Source: Apostichopus japonicus (taxonomy: Eukaryota; Echinodermata; Holothuroidea; Aspidochirotida; Stichopodidae). Taken from it: a DNA stretch of 62,000 nt. This document shows positions 1 through 13,434 of this stretch, in pieces (position 1 is the stretch's first letter; each line of letters begins with the position of its first letter). The DNA lies in assembly GCF_037975245.1 (NCBI RefSeq), contig NC_092576.1, positions 28,073,611 to 28,135,610 of the forward strand. The letters are read 5' to 3'. The translations under genes were made by a program, and so were the position numbers. Below the pieces are notes generated by a model that was given only the letters and a program-made list of their open reading frames with translations, did not search any database and was not told the DNA's origin.

Positions 1-821
1 CGACGAGACCAATGACGGTGACAAGTGCCGTCAGTACGTTTCAAACAGTGATATTTATTAGAGTTAAAGTAAAACATTATTTAAAATTATTTATACATAG
101 TTAGAATGTACTACTACATTTTAGTCATGTTACTATATGTAACAATCTTGTACCTCTCAATTCTTTGTTCTGACGGGATAAATAAGGACATTTTTAGTGA
201 TAAAATCACGCAACTGACGGATTGTCTAGTGAATATCTTTTGGTTTGGTCATGTTTTTCTTTTAACGTTATTTTGTTACGTCTATCTTAATTGTTGCCCG
301 CACACATTCATGACTAAGCAGATATTTTTGAGATTAATCTCTTTTGTTAGTTTTGTGGATTTTTCAACTCCTATTTTGGAAATAGAGTCAGGTAAAAGTG
401 AAGGTCGAAAAACTTATGACAGCAGTTCAAGACTTCTTAAAACGATATCTGATGAAATTGTTTTCCTTTAAAGTCCTTTAAAGTGGTTCAGATTTTACCA
501 ACAGATCCGCCTGTTGTGTCAGAAAGCTTTTTAATAAAATTTGTTTGTTAATTTTTGACCTCGACATAATTCATATTATTTCATATTACGCTCTTATCCG
601 GGAAATCAGGATCCTTGGGATATATATCATAAATTATTAATACACAAGCAAAAATATTATTATATTAATATATATTATATATTATTATATATTTAATATT
701 ATTTGCATTGCACTATTAATTGGCAGATTGTTTTTATATTCAAATTTCCGCCATGTTGGAAAGAAACATTTGAGCTAAAAAAATCTTTAAAGTCATTCCA
801 AATTCTAAATCGGTGTGATTT
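1..821. other. Left flank without a recognisable gene
   Basis: AT-rich sequence with short TA-rich stretches near 650-700. An open frame at 106-471 (plus, 121 codons) begins with a hydrophobic stretch but matches no family I recognise and has no supported splice sites; I do not call it a gene. SLC22 exons 6 and later are not seen here and should lie further left. Confidence 0.5.
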
Positions 822-849
822 ATGCGAAATTGCTATTTTGTATGGTTAC

Positions 850-1353
850 GTGCCCTCTGGAAAGACAGAGGGATCTCAAGGAACACCAAGATTCATATGA
901 TGAATGCTTTGGTCTTTCCAATCGCTACATATGGTTCTGAGACGTGGGCTCTTGGAGCAGCAGACAGAAAGAAAATCCATGCTTTTGAAATGTGGTGTTG
1001 GAGGAGGATGCTGAGGAGATCATGGAAGGAACGTAAGTCAAATGATTTTGTCAAGAACCAAATTGGAGCGAAGGTCACCTTATGTCAGAAAATAGATAAG
1101 AACAAGCTGCAGTATTTTGGACACATTTCTAGGAGAGAAGGTGACAACTTGGAGAAGATCATTACCCAAGGTCATGTTGAGGGTCAACGAAAACGTGGTA
1201 GGCCAAAAGTTCGATGGGCTGACGGAATAAAAGAGATCACCGGCATGAACATCTGCGCAGCTCACCGATATGCCCAGGATAGAAGTGGTTGGAACGTCAT
1301 CATCAATAGGGTCACAAAGGGTCAGTCATGACTCATAGGACGACGACGACGAC
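850..1353 (+). mobile_element. 5'-truncated RTE-like LINE, C-terminal RT region and tail
   Basis: The frame ending at 1331 encodes the C-terminal part of a non-LTR reverse transcriptase. It has the landmarks YGSETW, a W-C-W-R-R-M-L-R block, LQYFGH and a KRGRPKVRW segment, followed by a D-R-x-x-W motif close to the stop. This arrangement is typical of the region after the RT domain in RTE/BovB-type elements. The stop is followed by a short (CGA)n tail at about 1339-1352, a usual 3' end for such elements. The catalytic RT core and the endonuclease are absent, so this is a dead fragment. The boundary near 850 is approximate. Confidence 0.8.
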
Positions 1354-1662
1354 GTGCATTTCTCTGAACGCATGCATCAAGTATTTCATTAATTTACAAA
1401 ACATGAGCGGTTCCAGAAATAGTATCTTGCATTTAGTATTCCTTGCTTTTAAGAAATCAAGGTAAATTGCGAACAAATAATGTATGTAGGTTGGTATGTA
1501 TTTTAGATCCTCATGCAAGCAGGAATCGCGAAGAAGCCATCATTGACATATCAAAACCGCAAGCTGACCGAAGTCAGTCTCTTCGATTCATACTTAACGT
1601 CCATGATTATGAATTGTCAATTTTCAACAACTCTGTAACTGGACGACATACATCAATCTAGG

Positions 1663-1733
1663 AGTGACTCGAACTGGGTACCTTATGATTGGGAAGGCAC
1701 CGGCGTTAACCACTGAGCTATGACTCCTATATT
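1663..1733 (-). mobile_element. tRNA-derived SINE head
   Basis: Read on the minus strand, the segment starts GGAGTCATAGCTCAGTGG (A-box-like) and ends with a TTCGAGTC B-box-like motif at the expected distance. The acceptor and T-stem pairings are broken, so it is not a functional tRNA. A tRNA-derived SINE 5' region is the best explanation. The SINE body could not be delimited. Confidence 0.6.
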
Positions 1734-1739
1734 CACGTC

Positions 1740-2237
1740 TGTGCACGTCTACGCAGCGATGCTTCGATCATGACAGCTACATGAGGTAGTAACGTTGGTA
1801 TCCACCGATCCTTGTTCCCTCATCAATTCACGGTGGCTAATGTTATTCATATTTCATAACATGGACGAATAACGGTTTGTTTATTAAACCATGTTTATAC
1901 CTGTCCGTTCTATTGAAAATGGCATAAAAAGCAGTTTCGCGAAATGATCAAATCCTAGTCGCAGACCCCCTGTAGCTTACGTACGTTACTTGAATTGGCT
2001 TGTTTGTTTGTCTCTCAGAAAACATTTTTGCATTTTTAGTTTGGCGTATCTGGAGTTTTTAGCAAGCAGAATTTGTATAGTCACGCTGTGCTGCTTGACA
2101 GCCCTACCATACGAAACGTCAATTATAATATCATGAAACATATACTATATGTTATTAAAGTGTCTGGCCTATTAATCTGAAGTAAACGAGAATGACCATT
2201 ATCGGTCAAGTGTTAACAATTAGAAATGATAACGTAC
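1740..2237. other. SLC22 intron 5, nothing recognised
   Basis: Unique-looking AT-rich sequence downstream (minus sense) of SLC22 exon 5. No coding potential or repeat structure was recognised. Confidence 0.5.
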
Positions 2238-2367
2238 CTCCCGTAGCTTTGTCATGAAGGCTGCCGGTGGGTATTTTCCGTTAACAATAGCTATTTTCTT
2301 GATAGCTTTTTCAGCCTTGTAGTAATTCCTTTTACTCAAGAGCCACCTGGGTGATTCTGTTAAGAAA
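2238..2367 (-). CDS. SLC22-like organic ion transporter, exon 5
   Basis: The exon lies between an acceptor ending CCCAG and a donor reading gtacgt. It encodes the family signature ESPRWLLSK followed by a charged helix with A-E-K-A-I-K-K-I-A, which is the start of the large cytoplasmic loop after TM6 in SLC22 carriers. It joins exon 4 in frame (..PFLFFLTESPRW). The remaining exons, for TM7-12, lie off the left edge, so the gene is partial here. Confidence 0.88.
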
Positions 2368-3682
2368 CTGGGTTTTTTGTTGTTGAAATAATTTAATTTA
2401 TTTCGAGACATCTAGGCAGTGAGTGTTAGAGAACCCCCCCCTCCTAACAGATAAACAAAACACAATGAAAAACAGTAAAGATACGAACATTTGAACATCT
2501 GGGGCGTTATCATGTAAATTTCATTAATGTTAATATTCCTGCAACTGTCGTCTTATGAATAAATTAAAAAATGTAGTAAAATGAAAAGTCCAACATAGGA
2601 ACTTGGATGGTTTTATAAGGCAATTACGCTGTCGAAACATTAATGCCGCAACTTCGAACAGGTTGTGTCTAGAAAGCCGCGATCTTCGCAGTCAGTTGCT
2701 AAAATCTCCCAATGCTAATATCACTCTATACTGTTCTCTCATAACATGCTTGAAAACACTCATGCTGACAGTTTGAACAGTTCCTAACATTTATCTGAAT
2801 CTAATGCTATTAACATTCTATACTGTTTCCTCATATCATGCTTGAAAACAATCATATTGACAGTATAAACAGTGTAACCATCTCTTAACTTTGATTTTAT
2901 TCCAGCGAGATAGTCACACTGATCATACTGTCAGTACGAGTGCTTTGAAGTGGAAAATGTACGTACAGAATAAAATATTGGTCCCAAGTGGGTGATCGAC
3001 AGAGTACGTACATTCGTTATAGCAAATACACTATGTTCTTACTTCTGACTTCATATGAATAAAATTAATATATAGTTAAATAAATAACACAGTTGTACAC
3101 AGGGAACAGGAAGGTTTAGGTTTTGCTACTGAAAGCAATAAGGTTGCAGATTTGTATAAAGCCCGCGTCTAAACGAATGGTCTTATCGACAAAGTACGTG
3201 CGTGATTGTATACGTCATAGAGTAAACTAACCAATCACAAACTGTTATCTTGATTTAAGAACACTTCCCCGTAGACACCAGAACCGATGAAAGAAAAACT
3301 TACATAGGCTTATCAATTTCTGTCAGTTTACATCAGACACGTCATTGAGAAACTTCAGTTTTCTAAACTTGACTATAAAATGAATATACATTATTCTTCA
3401 TGCCATATTTATCGGGACCCCAAATTGACGCCGTCCAGGTGGGCTGTAGCCTGGCTCCACTCTCCCCTCCTCTATTGTCAGGCCTGAAAATCATGCATCT
3501 ATACACAAGCTAAGCTTTAATATTTGTGTTATATGCATGGTAACAAACCGGTTAAAGCATGCCTTCTGTTGGCTATCAATTATACAAAATTTAAAAAAGG
3601 CGACACATTTAAATATAGGATATGAAAAGCCCAAAATTATAATAAAATTGGGATGGCAGCGAAACGACATTACAGTACTTAC

Positions 3683-3851
3683 AACAAAAATGGGATGGCA
3701 GCGAAATAAGGTATAGCAAAAAGAAGAAGTTGAATTCTCCAGTTTTCTATATAGCGTCCCACTGCTGCCACCACAAAATAACCCAACGCAAAACAGAACC
3801 AGAGGATCACGCCGAAGTACACACGAATTTCAGGAAGAATAACTTCAGTTC
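3683..3851 (-). CDS. SLC22-like organic ion transporter, exon 4
   Basis: The exon is 169 nt, the length of exon 4 in many vertebrate SLC22 genes. It is flanked by an acceptor (tttgtacag) and a donor (gtaagt). It encodes the T-E-V-I-L-P-E-x-R motif and two hydrophobic segments (V-Y-F-G-V-I-L-W-F... and I-Q-L-L-L-F-A-I-P...) separated by a loop with W-R. This fits TM5-TM6. It was too split to show as a long open frame, but phase continuity with exons 3 and 5 is exact. Confidence 0.9.
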
Positions 3852-4351
3852 CTGTACAAATTCCGAAAGAGGGAGAGAATATTCATACAATCTGTTCCAC
3901 TCTTCATAGGTGTCATGATAGAGTCGGGATTAACTTGGACAAATTCATAGTGAAACTATTTATACTAAGGTCGTTAAGGTTACTGATATTCTCTCAATTT
4001 TGAAACACTTCCTACCTGAAAGTATTCTTTGCTCTTAGTATAATACATACCTTTTTACCACAGTTTTGACACATTGCTTAATTATGCGGTCTGCTGCCTA
4101 CAATGTCCACCACGAAAAATCAATACTCTTAGATGAGAAAGCAATTGGTCATATATCACATGCTAAACAAACTGATGATACTAGTATGTTTTTCCTTCTC
4201 TTTATTTGCTCTCAAGCTAATTTTTATTCTCATACATGGATACAGATACCGTTGCCTACAGAATTGTTCATAACCTACTTCTAGAAAATTTCATTTGCAA
4301 TTTTACGTATAATTACGATGTGGAATGGATCAGAAAAGAGAAACAGCTTAC

Positions 4352-4506
4352 CCAGTACAAAACACACCAGAGTGGTTCCGTACGCTAGTCCATCGACGAT
4401 AAATCGTAGTATTCCAAAAATAATGACGTTTGGGGAAGCAGCACACAAGACACATACGAAGCCGGTTAGTACAGTAGACACTGTTATGGTGTATCGTCGA
4501 CCAATT
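4352..4506 (-). CDS. SLC22-like organic ion transporter, exon 3
   Basis: The exon is exactly 155 nt, the usual SLC22 exon 3 length, with acceptor ctcgcag and donor gtaagc. Joined to exon 2 it completes the major facilitator motif A-like sequence G-x-L-x-D-R-x-G-R-R, then encodes TM3 and TM4, ending V-C-F-V-L-G. Phase matches both neighbours. Confidence 0.9.
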
Positions 4507-4588
4507 CTGCGAGAATGATTACGTGATGATGGATAGAGTGTAGTGCTAAAATTATTCACATATAGCGGATAAGGCAATCATAACATGA

Positions 4589-4955
4589 CAGTGGCGTAAG
4601 AAGGTACTTTTGAGTGGGGGGGGGCTGAAGACTGATGGCCGGCCTGGGGGAGGGGTCTAAGGGGAGGGGGTGTCCCCCTACCCTTTGGAATTTTTTGAAT
4701 TTCCAGGTAGCCTCAGATGCAATTTGGTGCAATATAGCATACTTCAACACCCTCTCCATTTTGTAAACTTAATTTTTTATTTTCACCGGGCCTTAGATGC
4801 AATTTGGTGCTCCAAATGAGATTTTTTTCTCATTTGGAAATGAAAAAGGGGTTTTCTGACTTGCGAAGCGGGGGGGGGGGCGGAATATTACTTCCGCCCC
4901 TCCACATTTTTCACTGGGGGCTGGCGCCCCCAGCCCCCCGGTTCCTACGCCCTTG
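4589..4955. mobile_element. hAT-type MITE with perfect 8-bp target duplication
   Basis: The termini are cagtggcgtaagaa (left) and the reverse of caagggcgtaggaa (right), imperfect inverted repeats of the CA-G-GGCGTA type seen in non-autonomous hAT elements. The element is flanked by a perfect 8-bp duplication, taacatga, at 4581-4588 and 4956-4963. The interior is G-tract and C-tract rich. It sits in SLC22 intron 2 and has no coding capacity. A related interior lacking these ends occurs near 25.1 kb. Confidence 0.88.
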
Positions 4956-4963
4956 TAACATGA

Positions 4964-5417
4964 TACTTCTATGATGTTATGAAAGGTAAAGTTGATATGT
5001 AAAAACAAATATATAATTATACTTCTCAATCTTACTCAGTCAATCTACCAAACCTTTCAGAGAGATACAACACAGGCATTGAACATTTTGTCCTAGACAG
5101 TGATATCAGACAGAAATTTCACTTATCAATTCAAAGTAATGAAACACGCGACTAGCTGCATGTTTATTAAACAATACCATTTGGACTATAATTGTACAAA
5201 AATGACAAGTAAGGGCAGGAGTTAATATAAACACAATATACACAGTGCAGACTATGCGGATGTTTATTATCCATATTGTGACATTAACATAACACACACT
5301 ATCAAGATATATGGTATAGAGAGATGTTACCTTGCCAACACAGGAAACTGATTTAAAGCCAACATTCATGGTTGGATTCAACATTTACAATAAAAATGAC
5401 TTGGTCGTTTAAGATAC
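4964..5417. other. SLC22 intron 2 remainder
   Basis: AT-rich intronic sequence with no recognised feature. Confidence 0.5.
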
Positions 5418-5521
5418 CTGTCAGCGAGATAACCGAACAGGATACAACCAGCCAGTCGTCCTGCGAATGTTACAGATTGAAGGATGTTGGTGGATGAAGA
5501 CTGCCCACAAACAAGCTCCCA
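5418..5521 (-). CDS. SLC22-like organic ion transporter, exon 2
   Basis: The exon is exactly 104 nt, the conserved SLC22 exon 2 length, with acceptor tatctcag and donor gtatct. It encodes W-E-L-V-C-G-Q then L-Q-S-V-T-F-A-G-R-L-A-G-x-x-L-F-G-Y-L-A-D-R, the TM2 region of SLC22 proteins. It continues directly from exon 1 (S-T-I-T-E-D|W-E-L-V-C), the standard junction of this family. Confidence 0.92.
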
Positions 5522-5893
5522 CTGAGATATAAAGAGGTACAATGTCATAAAGAAAACAGCGTAAACCTTGACAAATGTTTCTTTTGCATTATATTAGTGA
5601 AAAAATACATTTCATGCGTTTGTCAAAGATATTTCTAATGCAAGTAACTCAGAACGACCGAAAACTTACACCATGCCATTTTTAGCTACAAGCTAGTGGT
5701 AAAAATATCAAACAACCGTAATCCATCTCTCTCTCCTCCGAACCCAAAACCCAGTTATAGCTGACAAAAAGTCAGAACGTCTCCTTTCATTCTTGGTGTA
5801 AATACCTTTTGTTTTGTTTAGGGGCGAATATATATATTCTAATTAACATTAATATATTAATGTATTAATATGAATGCAATTGATCGAACTTAC

Positions 5894-6316
5894 ATCTTCT
5901 GTTATGGTACTGCGATACTCGCTTCGATCAAAGTTCCAGCCCTGATCACACGGAATGACGTCAAGATATTTCAGCAGATGGTGATTTTCGAAGGCAGAAG
6001 TCAATTTGATACCAGTCAGGTTATACTTAACACAGTGTGAGTCAAGATCTTTGGCTTCCAGAACCACAGACATGACCGTAGACAAATTTCTCTTTAACTC
6101 AGAGCATTGTTTTTCTGTTGTTATCACAAACTGACTGCAGTTGTCATTTCCCCAGTGATCGACTTTACACCAATGGTCGTTAGTTCCGCCTATGAAGACT
6201 TGCGCAAAAGTGACCAGAGATCCTCCAAATGATACAAGGCAGACCAACATATACAGTCGAATTTGGAACCAACCAAGGCTTCCAATTTTGACCAAAAGTT
6301 CGTCAAAGCTGTTCAT
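5894..6316 (-). CDS. SLC22-like organic cation/anion transporter, first coding exon
   Basis: This is the start of a plasma-membrane solute carrier of the SLC22 (OCT/OAT/OCTN) group of the major facilitator superfamily. Codon 1 is ATG at 6314-6316, and residues 1-16 are the usual short cytoplasmic tail (F-D-x-L-L-x-K-I-G-S-L-G-W-F-Q). TM1 follows at about 20-44. The long extracellular loop has several Cys residues and sequons (N-L-S, N-L-T), as expected for this family. The exon ends C-D-Q-G-W-N-F-D...S-T-I-T-E-D, the hallmark end of SLC22 exon 1, at a gtaagt donor. Substrate cannot be told from these exons. Five exons are visible (5894-6316, 5418-5521, 4352-4506, 3683-3851, 2238-2367); the C-terminal half is off the window. 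Confidence 0.93.
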
Positions 6317-6532
6317 GTTGATTTGTATTCTGTAGACAAACCGAACTAAGGAGCAAAGATTTATATTCTGAAAAACTATATATATATATATATATATATA
6401 TTAATATGTAAATTTGGGAATTTACATGGGCGTCACTGTAGAGAGCAATTGTATGACCATGGGACGTGAGGACAGCAATACCGTGCCATATTGTATGATA
6501 ATAAGGCGCACTTATGTGGCAATATGGCTTTT

Positions 6533-7030
6533 GTACTAGTGTGCAGAAAAGGTTTTAGGAAACCACATTAGGGTATCCTTGTTCTACAAATGAGTCTGGG
6601 TTCAGGTTTTTCTTTAACACAAGTGTGTGTGTAACTTCACGTCCATTTAGTTGTTACGGGACAACAGGTATTGCTTTATGCCAACAAAAATAAATATAAA
6701 ATAAAGTTTGTGCAGATAGTGTATACACTATCTACTCCCTGTTAGAAATCTTAAGGTACCCAGATTCTTCCCTTGTACCAACCAGGGTATATGTGTAATT
6801 ACAAGCTTCTGATTATTAGTACTAGTCAATACAAAATAGTTAAATTTTTTGACTAGTGTTCAGAAATGGTTTCAGGAAACCACTTTGGGGTATTCATGTT
6901 CTACAGACGTGTCTGGGTTCTGGTATATTTCAACACAAGTGTATGTGTAACTCCATGAAGTTGTTACGGGACAGGAAGTATTGTTTCATTCAAGCGGACG
7001 ATAAACCTGTCAAACACTACCGAAGGTTTT
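6533..7030. repeat. Two diverged copies of a ~318-bp tandem duplication
   Basis: The stretch beginning actagtgtgcagaaaagg near 6534 is repeated from about 6852 (gactagtgttcagaaatgg). Shared blocks include aggaaaccac, tctgggtt, acacaagtgt and gttacgggacag. The copies differ by substitutions and small indels, so the duplication is old. It lies upstream of the SLC22 first coding exon. No coding potential was recognised. Confidence 0.75.
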
Positions 7031-7209
7031 GCAATTGAATGAACTATCTACTCCCTGTATGAAATTTAAGGTCTCTATATTCTTTCATTGTAACACGCAG
7101 AGTAAATATGTGTAGCTATTGTATGTAGCTATTGTAAGTGGCGAAGAGCTGTGTAGTACATCTCAGAATGCATCATTTGACGTCTATACAATTATTTAAA
7201 GGGGAAAAC

Positions 7210-8680
<1,471 letters not shown>

Positions 8681-8768
<88 letters not shown>

Positions 8769-8787
8769 CGACGGCTTCCTTCACTCA

Positions 8788-8829
<42 letters not shown>
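8681..8829. repeat. Double (TA)n microsatellite
   Basis: Two TA tracts, 8681-8765 and 8792-8829, are separated by a short unique spacer. Confidence 0.95.
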
Positions 8830-8830
<1 letters not shown>

Positions 8831-10780
8831 ATATTATTATATATATCCCGCTTTGCAGTTTCCTTCACTGTGGGGGATCCAGGAAGACGAGAAACGGTTG
8901 TGGTCCGGGACATTCCTCTGGAAACGCGTTTGAAACATCGAAAACTTAAAAAAAATAGATACAAACATGAATGGTGTCAAAAAAGGTCCTTAATTAGTGG
9001 GAAATGTGCTTACATCAGCATGCTGACATCAGCAGCTCTCGACGGCTCTGGTTGTAAGAAAAATGATTTTTAGTGAAAGCAAACCATGTAACTGCTTACC
9101 ATATCGATATAATTTCTATGCCTACTAAAAGCGCAATTACAATCAGCAATAGATAGATTGGCGCCATCATCAGCAAATTATCTGCAGACCGCAATACATC
9201 GGTTTACTACATCATCAGCAAATATCTGCAGAATCAAGAATATTAAAGTGTGAGTTAGAAAATACTTAAGCCAATATCGAATGCAATAAGTGTTTCTATG
9301 AGAAACAAATCTCCCTCTCCTCCAACCTTCTGGGGTAACGGTTCTTCATTAATGTCGCCTAACTGCATGGCTAAAGACCATTTCAGTTTCCACAGTATTC
9401 TACGTAAATTTAATAAGGTTCCTCCGTGATTGCCGTCTATGACTTGGGATCGAAATGGACTACAAAGGCGATTACCCGGAAAGCCACCAATATTCTTGCA
9501 GCGCCAACTAACGTGTCCGGGATACGCGTGTGACCTATGTTTGCGAGCAGCTCCTACACGGTCTACCCCGATTTGAGGAACCGATAACCATATCATCATC
9601 CTTATTCAATCGCTACATTAAGATGTTCCGTTCTGCCGTACAAGTTTCCTATGTAGGCTACAATTAATATCAGAGGCGATATTGTAGTCAGTGATGTGTA
9701 TCAGAGACGCTCCTCTAACATTCGACAAAGCATTATGTGTTGCATCTGTTGTATGCAGATACATAGAGCATAGCATAACGCTCAGCCAAGTCTTCAGCCG
9801 AGATATGTGTAGTATCTTTGTGATATGAGTATCATTTCCCTTTAAAGGAGATAAGTCATGCTGCAGCTAATGTAGCACAGTCTTGTTAGGGAACTGGGAG
9901 CTGAGAGTGAATCAGGTGGTTTGGTTTCCGTTCACATGCTCTTAGATGACTCACCTGATAAATATTTAGCTTTCGAATTTTCATCATGAACGAGATGAAG
10001 ACTTGTAAGTTGTATTCATTTGAGACTAATTGATCATCGCAACTACGACAACAGAGATGATGCCTGTTACAACAGTTACTGAGTTAAAATCGTTCCAACA
10101 ATAAACGTGCTAACCTCATCAATCTAAACTTTTTCAAGGTTTATCTAGAACGTACGAATCGAGGTCCAGCAATAGGGGTATGTTTTCATCATATATAGGG
10201 CTACGAACAAAAGTAAAGTGATCGAGTTACGACTGTGGTGTTGAGATGGGGCAGTTCTACGCCTTGTCACTCCAAATGGTCTTTCAGGTACTTGTAACGT
10301 TGTCACTCATTGGCAAATTCCCTCCCCCTCTTCGACGTAGCCTATATTTAAACACAGAAATAGATCTGTAGTCTTCAGTTACAGAAGCATACAATACAGC
10401 TTATATACCAACACTTTAAAAACTTAGACAAAAGAAACGAGGCTTATACATAGAACGATAGGGAAGCTTAAAATTAACTTAATCTAGAAGTTGCAAAAAT
10501 AAGAGAAATTGAAATATAAAATCCTGGTAAGTTGGGATTATCTCGTGTTTCTCATTCTTAAAAAATTATGATAATGTTGTCCCCTTACACTTATTCTCAA
10601 ATCTGCAAATGTACAACACATCACGTACGCATGTATACGTAAATAAGTACATAAGTATGATTATTTCCTATTAAAATTCTTCTTGCTTTCGGCTTGAAGT
10701 TAGGTCATATGCCTATTTGGGTTTTCTCTGAATAACGAATAACGAAAACCCGAGTCACTCACCTTTATTTCATCAAATTA
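8830..10780. other. Intergenic; one unassigned minus-strand open frame
   Basis: An open frame at 9255-9599 (minus, 114 codons) covers sequence slightly richer in GC than its surroundings, but I recognise no domain and no clear splice sites, so it is not called as a gene. A short degenerate repeat with core catcatcagcaaat..atctgcaga occurs twice at about 9167-9235. The rest holds nothing recognised. Confidence 0.4.
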
Positions 10781-10839
10781 TTTATCCATTTAATGAGAAT
10801 AATATCAAATGGTTGGATTATTGTTACGGTGAGGCTTGG

Positions 10840-11167
10840 GAAGTCAATCCCCGGGCGCGCAGGACCCGAGATGAAAGGACCGAGCCGATACAGCCTAACA
10901 ACCGTCGTTAGGGTTTGTAAACATTGCTGGTTCTGCCGGATCTTCTCAGGAGTCTGTCGTGGGAATATAGTCACGTGACGGAAACCACCCGGGGATCCCG
11001 TCGTGTAAAAGGAACGGACTCGCTCCGATGGAGAGGAAACCGAGGGAGAAGAGACGCAGAGAGAAGCGATGGAAAGGAGACTTGGGGAAGAATAAAAGGA
11101 GAGTGGATTTTGGGTGTTTAGCGACAGCCATCTTGATATGGCACGGGGGTCTGAACGATAACTATTG
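10840..11167 (+). promoter_or_regulatory. CpG-rich candidate promoter and non-coding first exon
   Basis: This stretch is clearly richer in G+C and CpG than its surroundings. It contains a perfect palindromic E-box GTCACGTGAC at 10970-10979 (the CLEAR-type site bound by MiT/TFE or USF factors in animals) and a GCCATCTTG YY1-type site at 11127-11135. It ends in a consensus 5' splice site (TTG|gtaagt, exon end 11167). YY1 sites close downstream of start sites are common in metazoan promoters. The next recognised plus-strand gene is the CD225 gene at 13435, so this may be its promoter and 5' UTR exon. The link is inference; the only ATG near the donor (about 11139) runs into a stop after seven codons. 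Confidence 0.4.
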
Positions 11168-13434
11168 GTAAGTTTGTGCCCCATTTGTTAAGCGTTAGCA
11201 AACACCCTGTGTATACGAGGACCGGAGATGTACCACGTGACTTAAGGTGTTCTGCTGTAGACCTCGGATACATGACCGTTCGGGAATCTTGATGACCAAA
11301 GAACCACTGAGTTATCATTTATGATCATATTTACATCTGGGAGTGAAAATGCCTTCTATATGTTGTGTTGATTCTAATTGAGATGTCCATGGTATTGATT
11401 CTAATCCCTAGCAGAGAGTTGAGTAATTATATACAAAAGAAAACGCTGAATTACTTTGTTTGCATTTTGTTTTGGCACATGTGTTGTGTCTTCGCGCCAT
11501 TGCTACTTCTAAGTTGATCACCTACCCGTGGTCTATCGTGATTTGAATCCATCGCCGGCTGGTGCGTTACACTTAACTACAATTGCTGAACTGTGCTTCA
11601 TATTTAGGTCAAAACCGCACCCTCACATCCAACCTGGTGAATGTAAACGAGTTGATATGATATACAAACATACCAAATGTTTCACATTTTCCAGAATAAA
11701 TCAGAAAGCATTTTACGATAGTAGAGTAAAAGCAGCTGCTGAATAACTACCATGATGAAATCACTGACCACCCACACGTGTGATCCACTTCCCGGAGAAA
11801 AGGAGGGATTAGCAAACGAAAAACTAAATTTAATCGACCGTTTATCGAAGTAGCTACAGTACATTGAGATTTGGGTTTCAACTAATTAATGTGGATCAGT
11901 TTGCTCTTTAAGCTAAGCATGTCATTATCTGCCACACTATGTGTGTTTGTGACCGGCTTTACGGCGTTAAAATTAAGTAGCCTTACGCATTGGCGATTCC
12001 ACGCACAGTTTGTATAAACAGAAATGACTATCAGTGTTTAAGTGCATCGAACTTTCTGTTACTCCAGAAAAAAATGATAAAAACAACCTTTGTACTCACA
12101 AGAGATTAGTTTGCACAAGAATATGCTACGATGCGTAACAAATGTACACCTTTGGTCTACGTACACGTTAAAATACGGCATATATATGTGTATATTTACA
12201 TGTAAATATATATATATATATATATTGTACAATCATACGTTAGATTGCTGCTTTAACGTACACTGTTATTGCATTAAGCAATGCTTTATGTAGGCAACTT
12301 ATACATATATACAAACAGCACAAGAAGCACTTGAACCGACAAACTTCGCAATATATCTGCACAATGGAGAATAAAGGTAAATAAGGCACATCTCGTTTTG
12401 TTTAATGAATATAGGCCTACGTGTACAGGAGCCTTGTGTAAATTTTGTTTTAGATTAGTTTAATAATTCCATGGGCGTCGATACCAATTGAAAAGTGGAA
12501 GGGACGTAGGGGGAGGGCGCATAAATGAGTGAACACGGATAGAACTGAAGATTTGGCGCCAAGCCTTTATCAAGTGAGGTCCAGGTTTCCGCATAATAGC
12601 CCCTGGTGGGTTCCATGGGCAAAGCTCCGGCTGGGGCCCAGGCGGTGGACTCACATCTTCATGCTTGCTTCTTTTTGGTCCCGGGGTTGGCCTTTATCAT
12701 GATTAATAGGTCTAACCTCCTCGTATGAGGTCTATCAACAGTTACGATTCAGAAATAGAACGGTTTAGGGAGTTACAGCTTTGGAGCCTTGGGTCAATGA
12801 GGAGGTACAGCGATAACTGAACTCAATCATAGAGTGTTCTTATTAATAATACAACATGAAGACTTCGAAAATAAGGTCTGGTGTCCGACCTGGCTCTTGT
12901 AGCGCAAGCTTTCAAAACCTTAACCTTAACCTTAAATCTCTCTGTGCCAGAAGGCACACAAGTCCCGGACATCATTCTGCCACTGGGTTCGGTTTGCAGC
13001 TGGGTGGCGTACTGAGTTACATAAAAACTGAGTTCAAAACGGCTCTATCCATAAAACTAACTGGTAGACATAGCTATAAATGTCAAGTTCCGTGACAACA
13101 AGGTAACAGTGAAGTTACTATCCCTCCCCTGCATTTCGTGTTTGTTCTTTGTAATCGTAATGCCTAACGCATACCGCCATATTCGCCTCATTTCAGAGGG
13201 GGCCGGGCTGGGGTGGGGTGGGGGAGGGGGTAATTAAAAAATTAACCGTATTGATCTGGACCCCTAACGAAGAGACAAACAACCAATTAGAGAGACTTCA
13301 AAAACAAAATAACAACAGCAGTAGGTACCTCGGCGAAAGTGGGCACTCTTATATTACTTACTGTTCTGTTAATAATGCCAACATGCTATATGTTATTGTA
13401 CACTATGCACACTTTTCGATACCGGTACTTTCAG
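11168..13434. other. Probable first intron / upstream region of the CD225 gene
   Basis: No coding exon was recognised, although the CD225 gene needs at least one more upstream exon because exon 13435-13595 begins in mid-codon. A tRNA-like B-box remnant on the minus strand near 11520-11600 may be an old SINE. Short TA tracts lie near 12200, and a G-rich stretch lies near 13200-13230. Confidence 0.4.

Noticed and set aside
1663-1733. Functional tRNA gene (minus)
   Set aside because: A and B boxes are present but the T-stem and 3' acceptor do not pair; a SINE head is more likely.
9255-9599. 114-codon minus-strand open frame
   Set aside because: No recognisable domain, no convincing splice sites; kept only as an unassigned frame.
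10765-11184. 139-codon minus-strand open frame
   Set aside because: It overlaps the GC-rich promoter-like block; low complexity with no domain.
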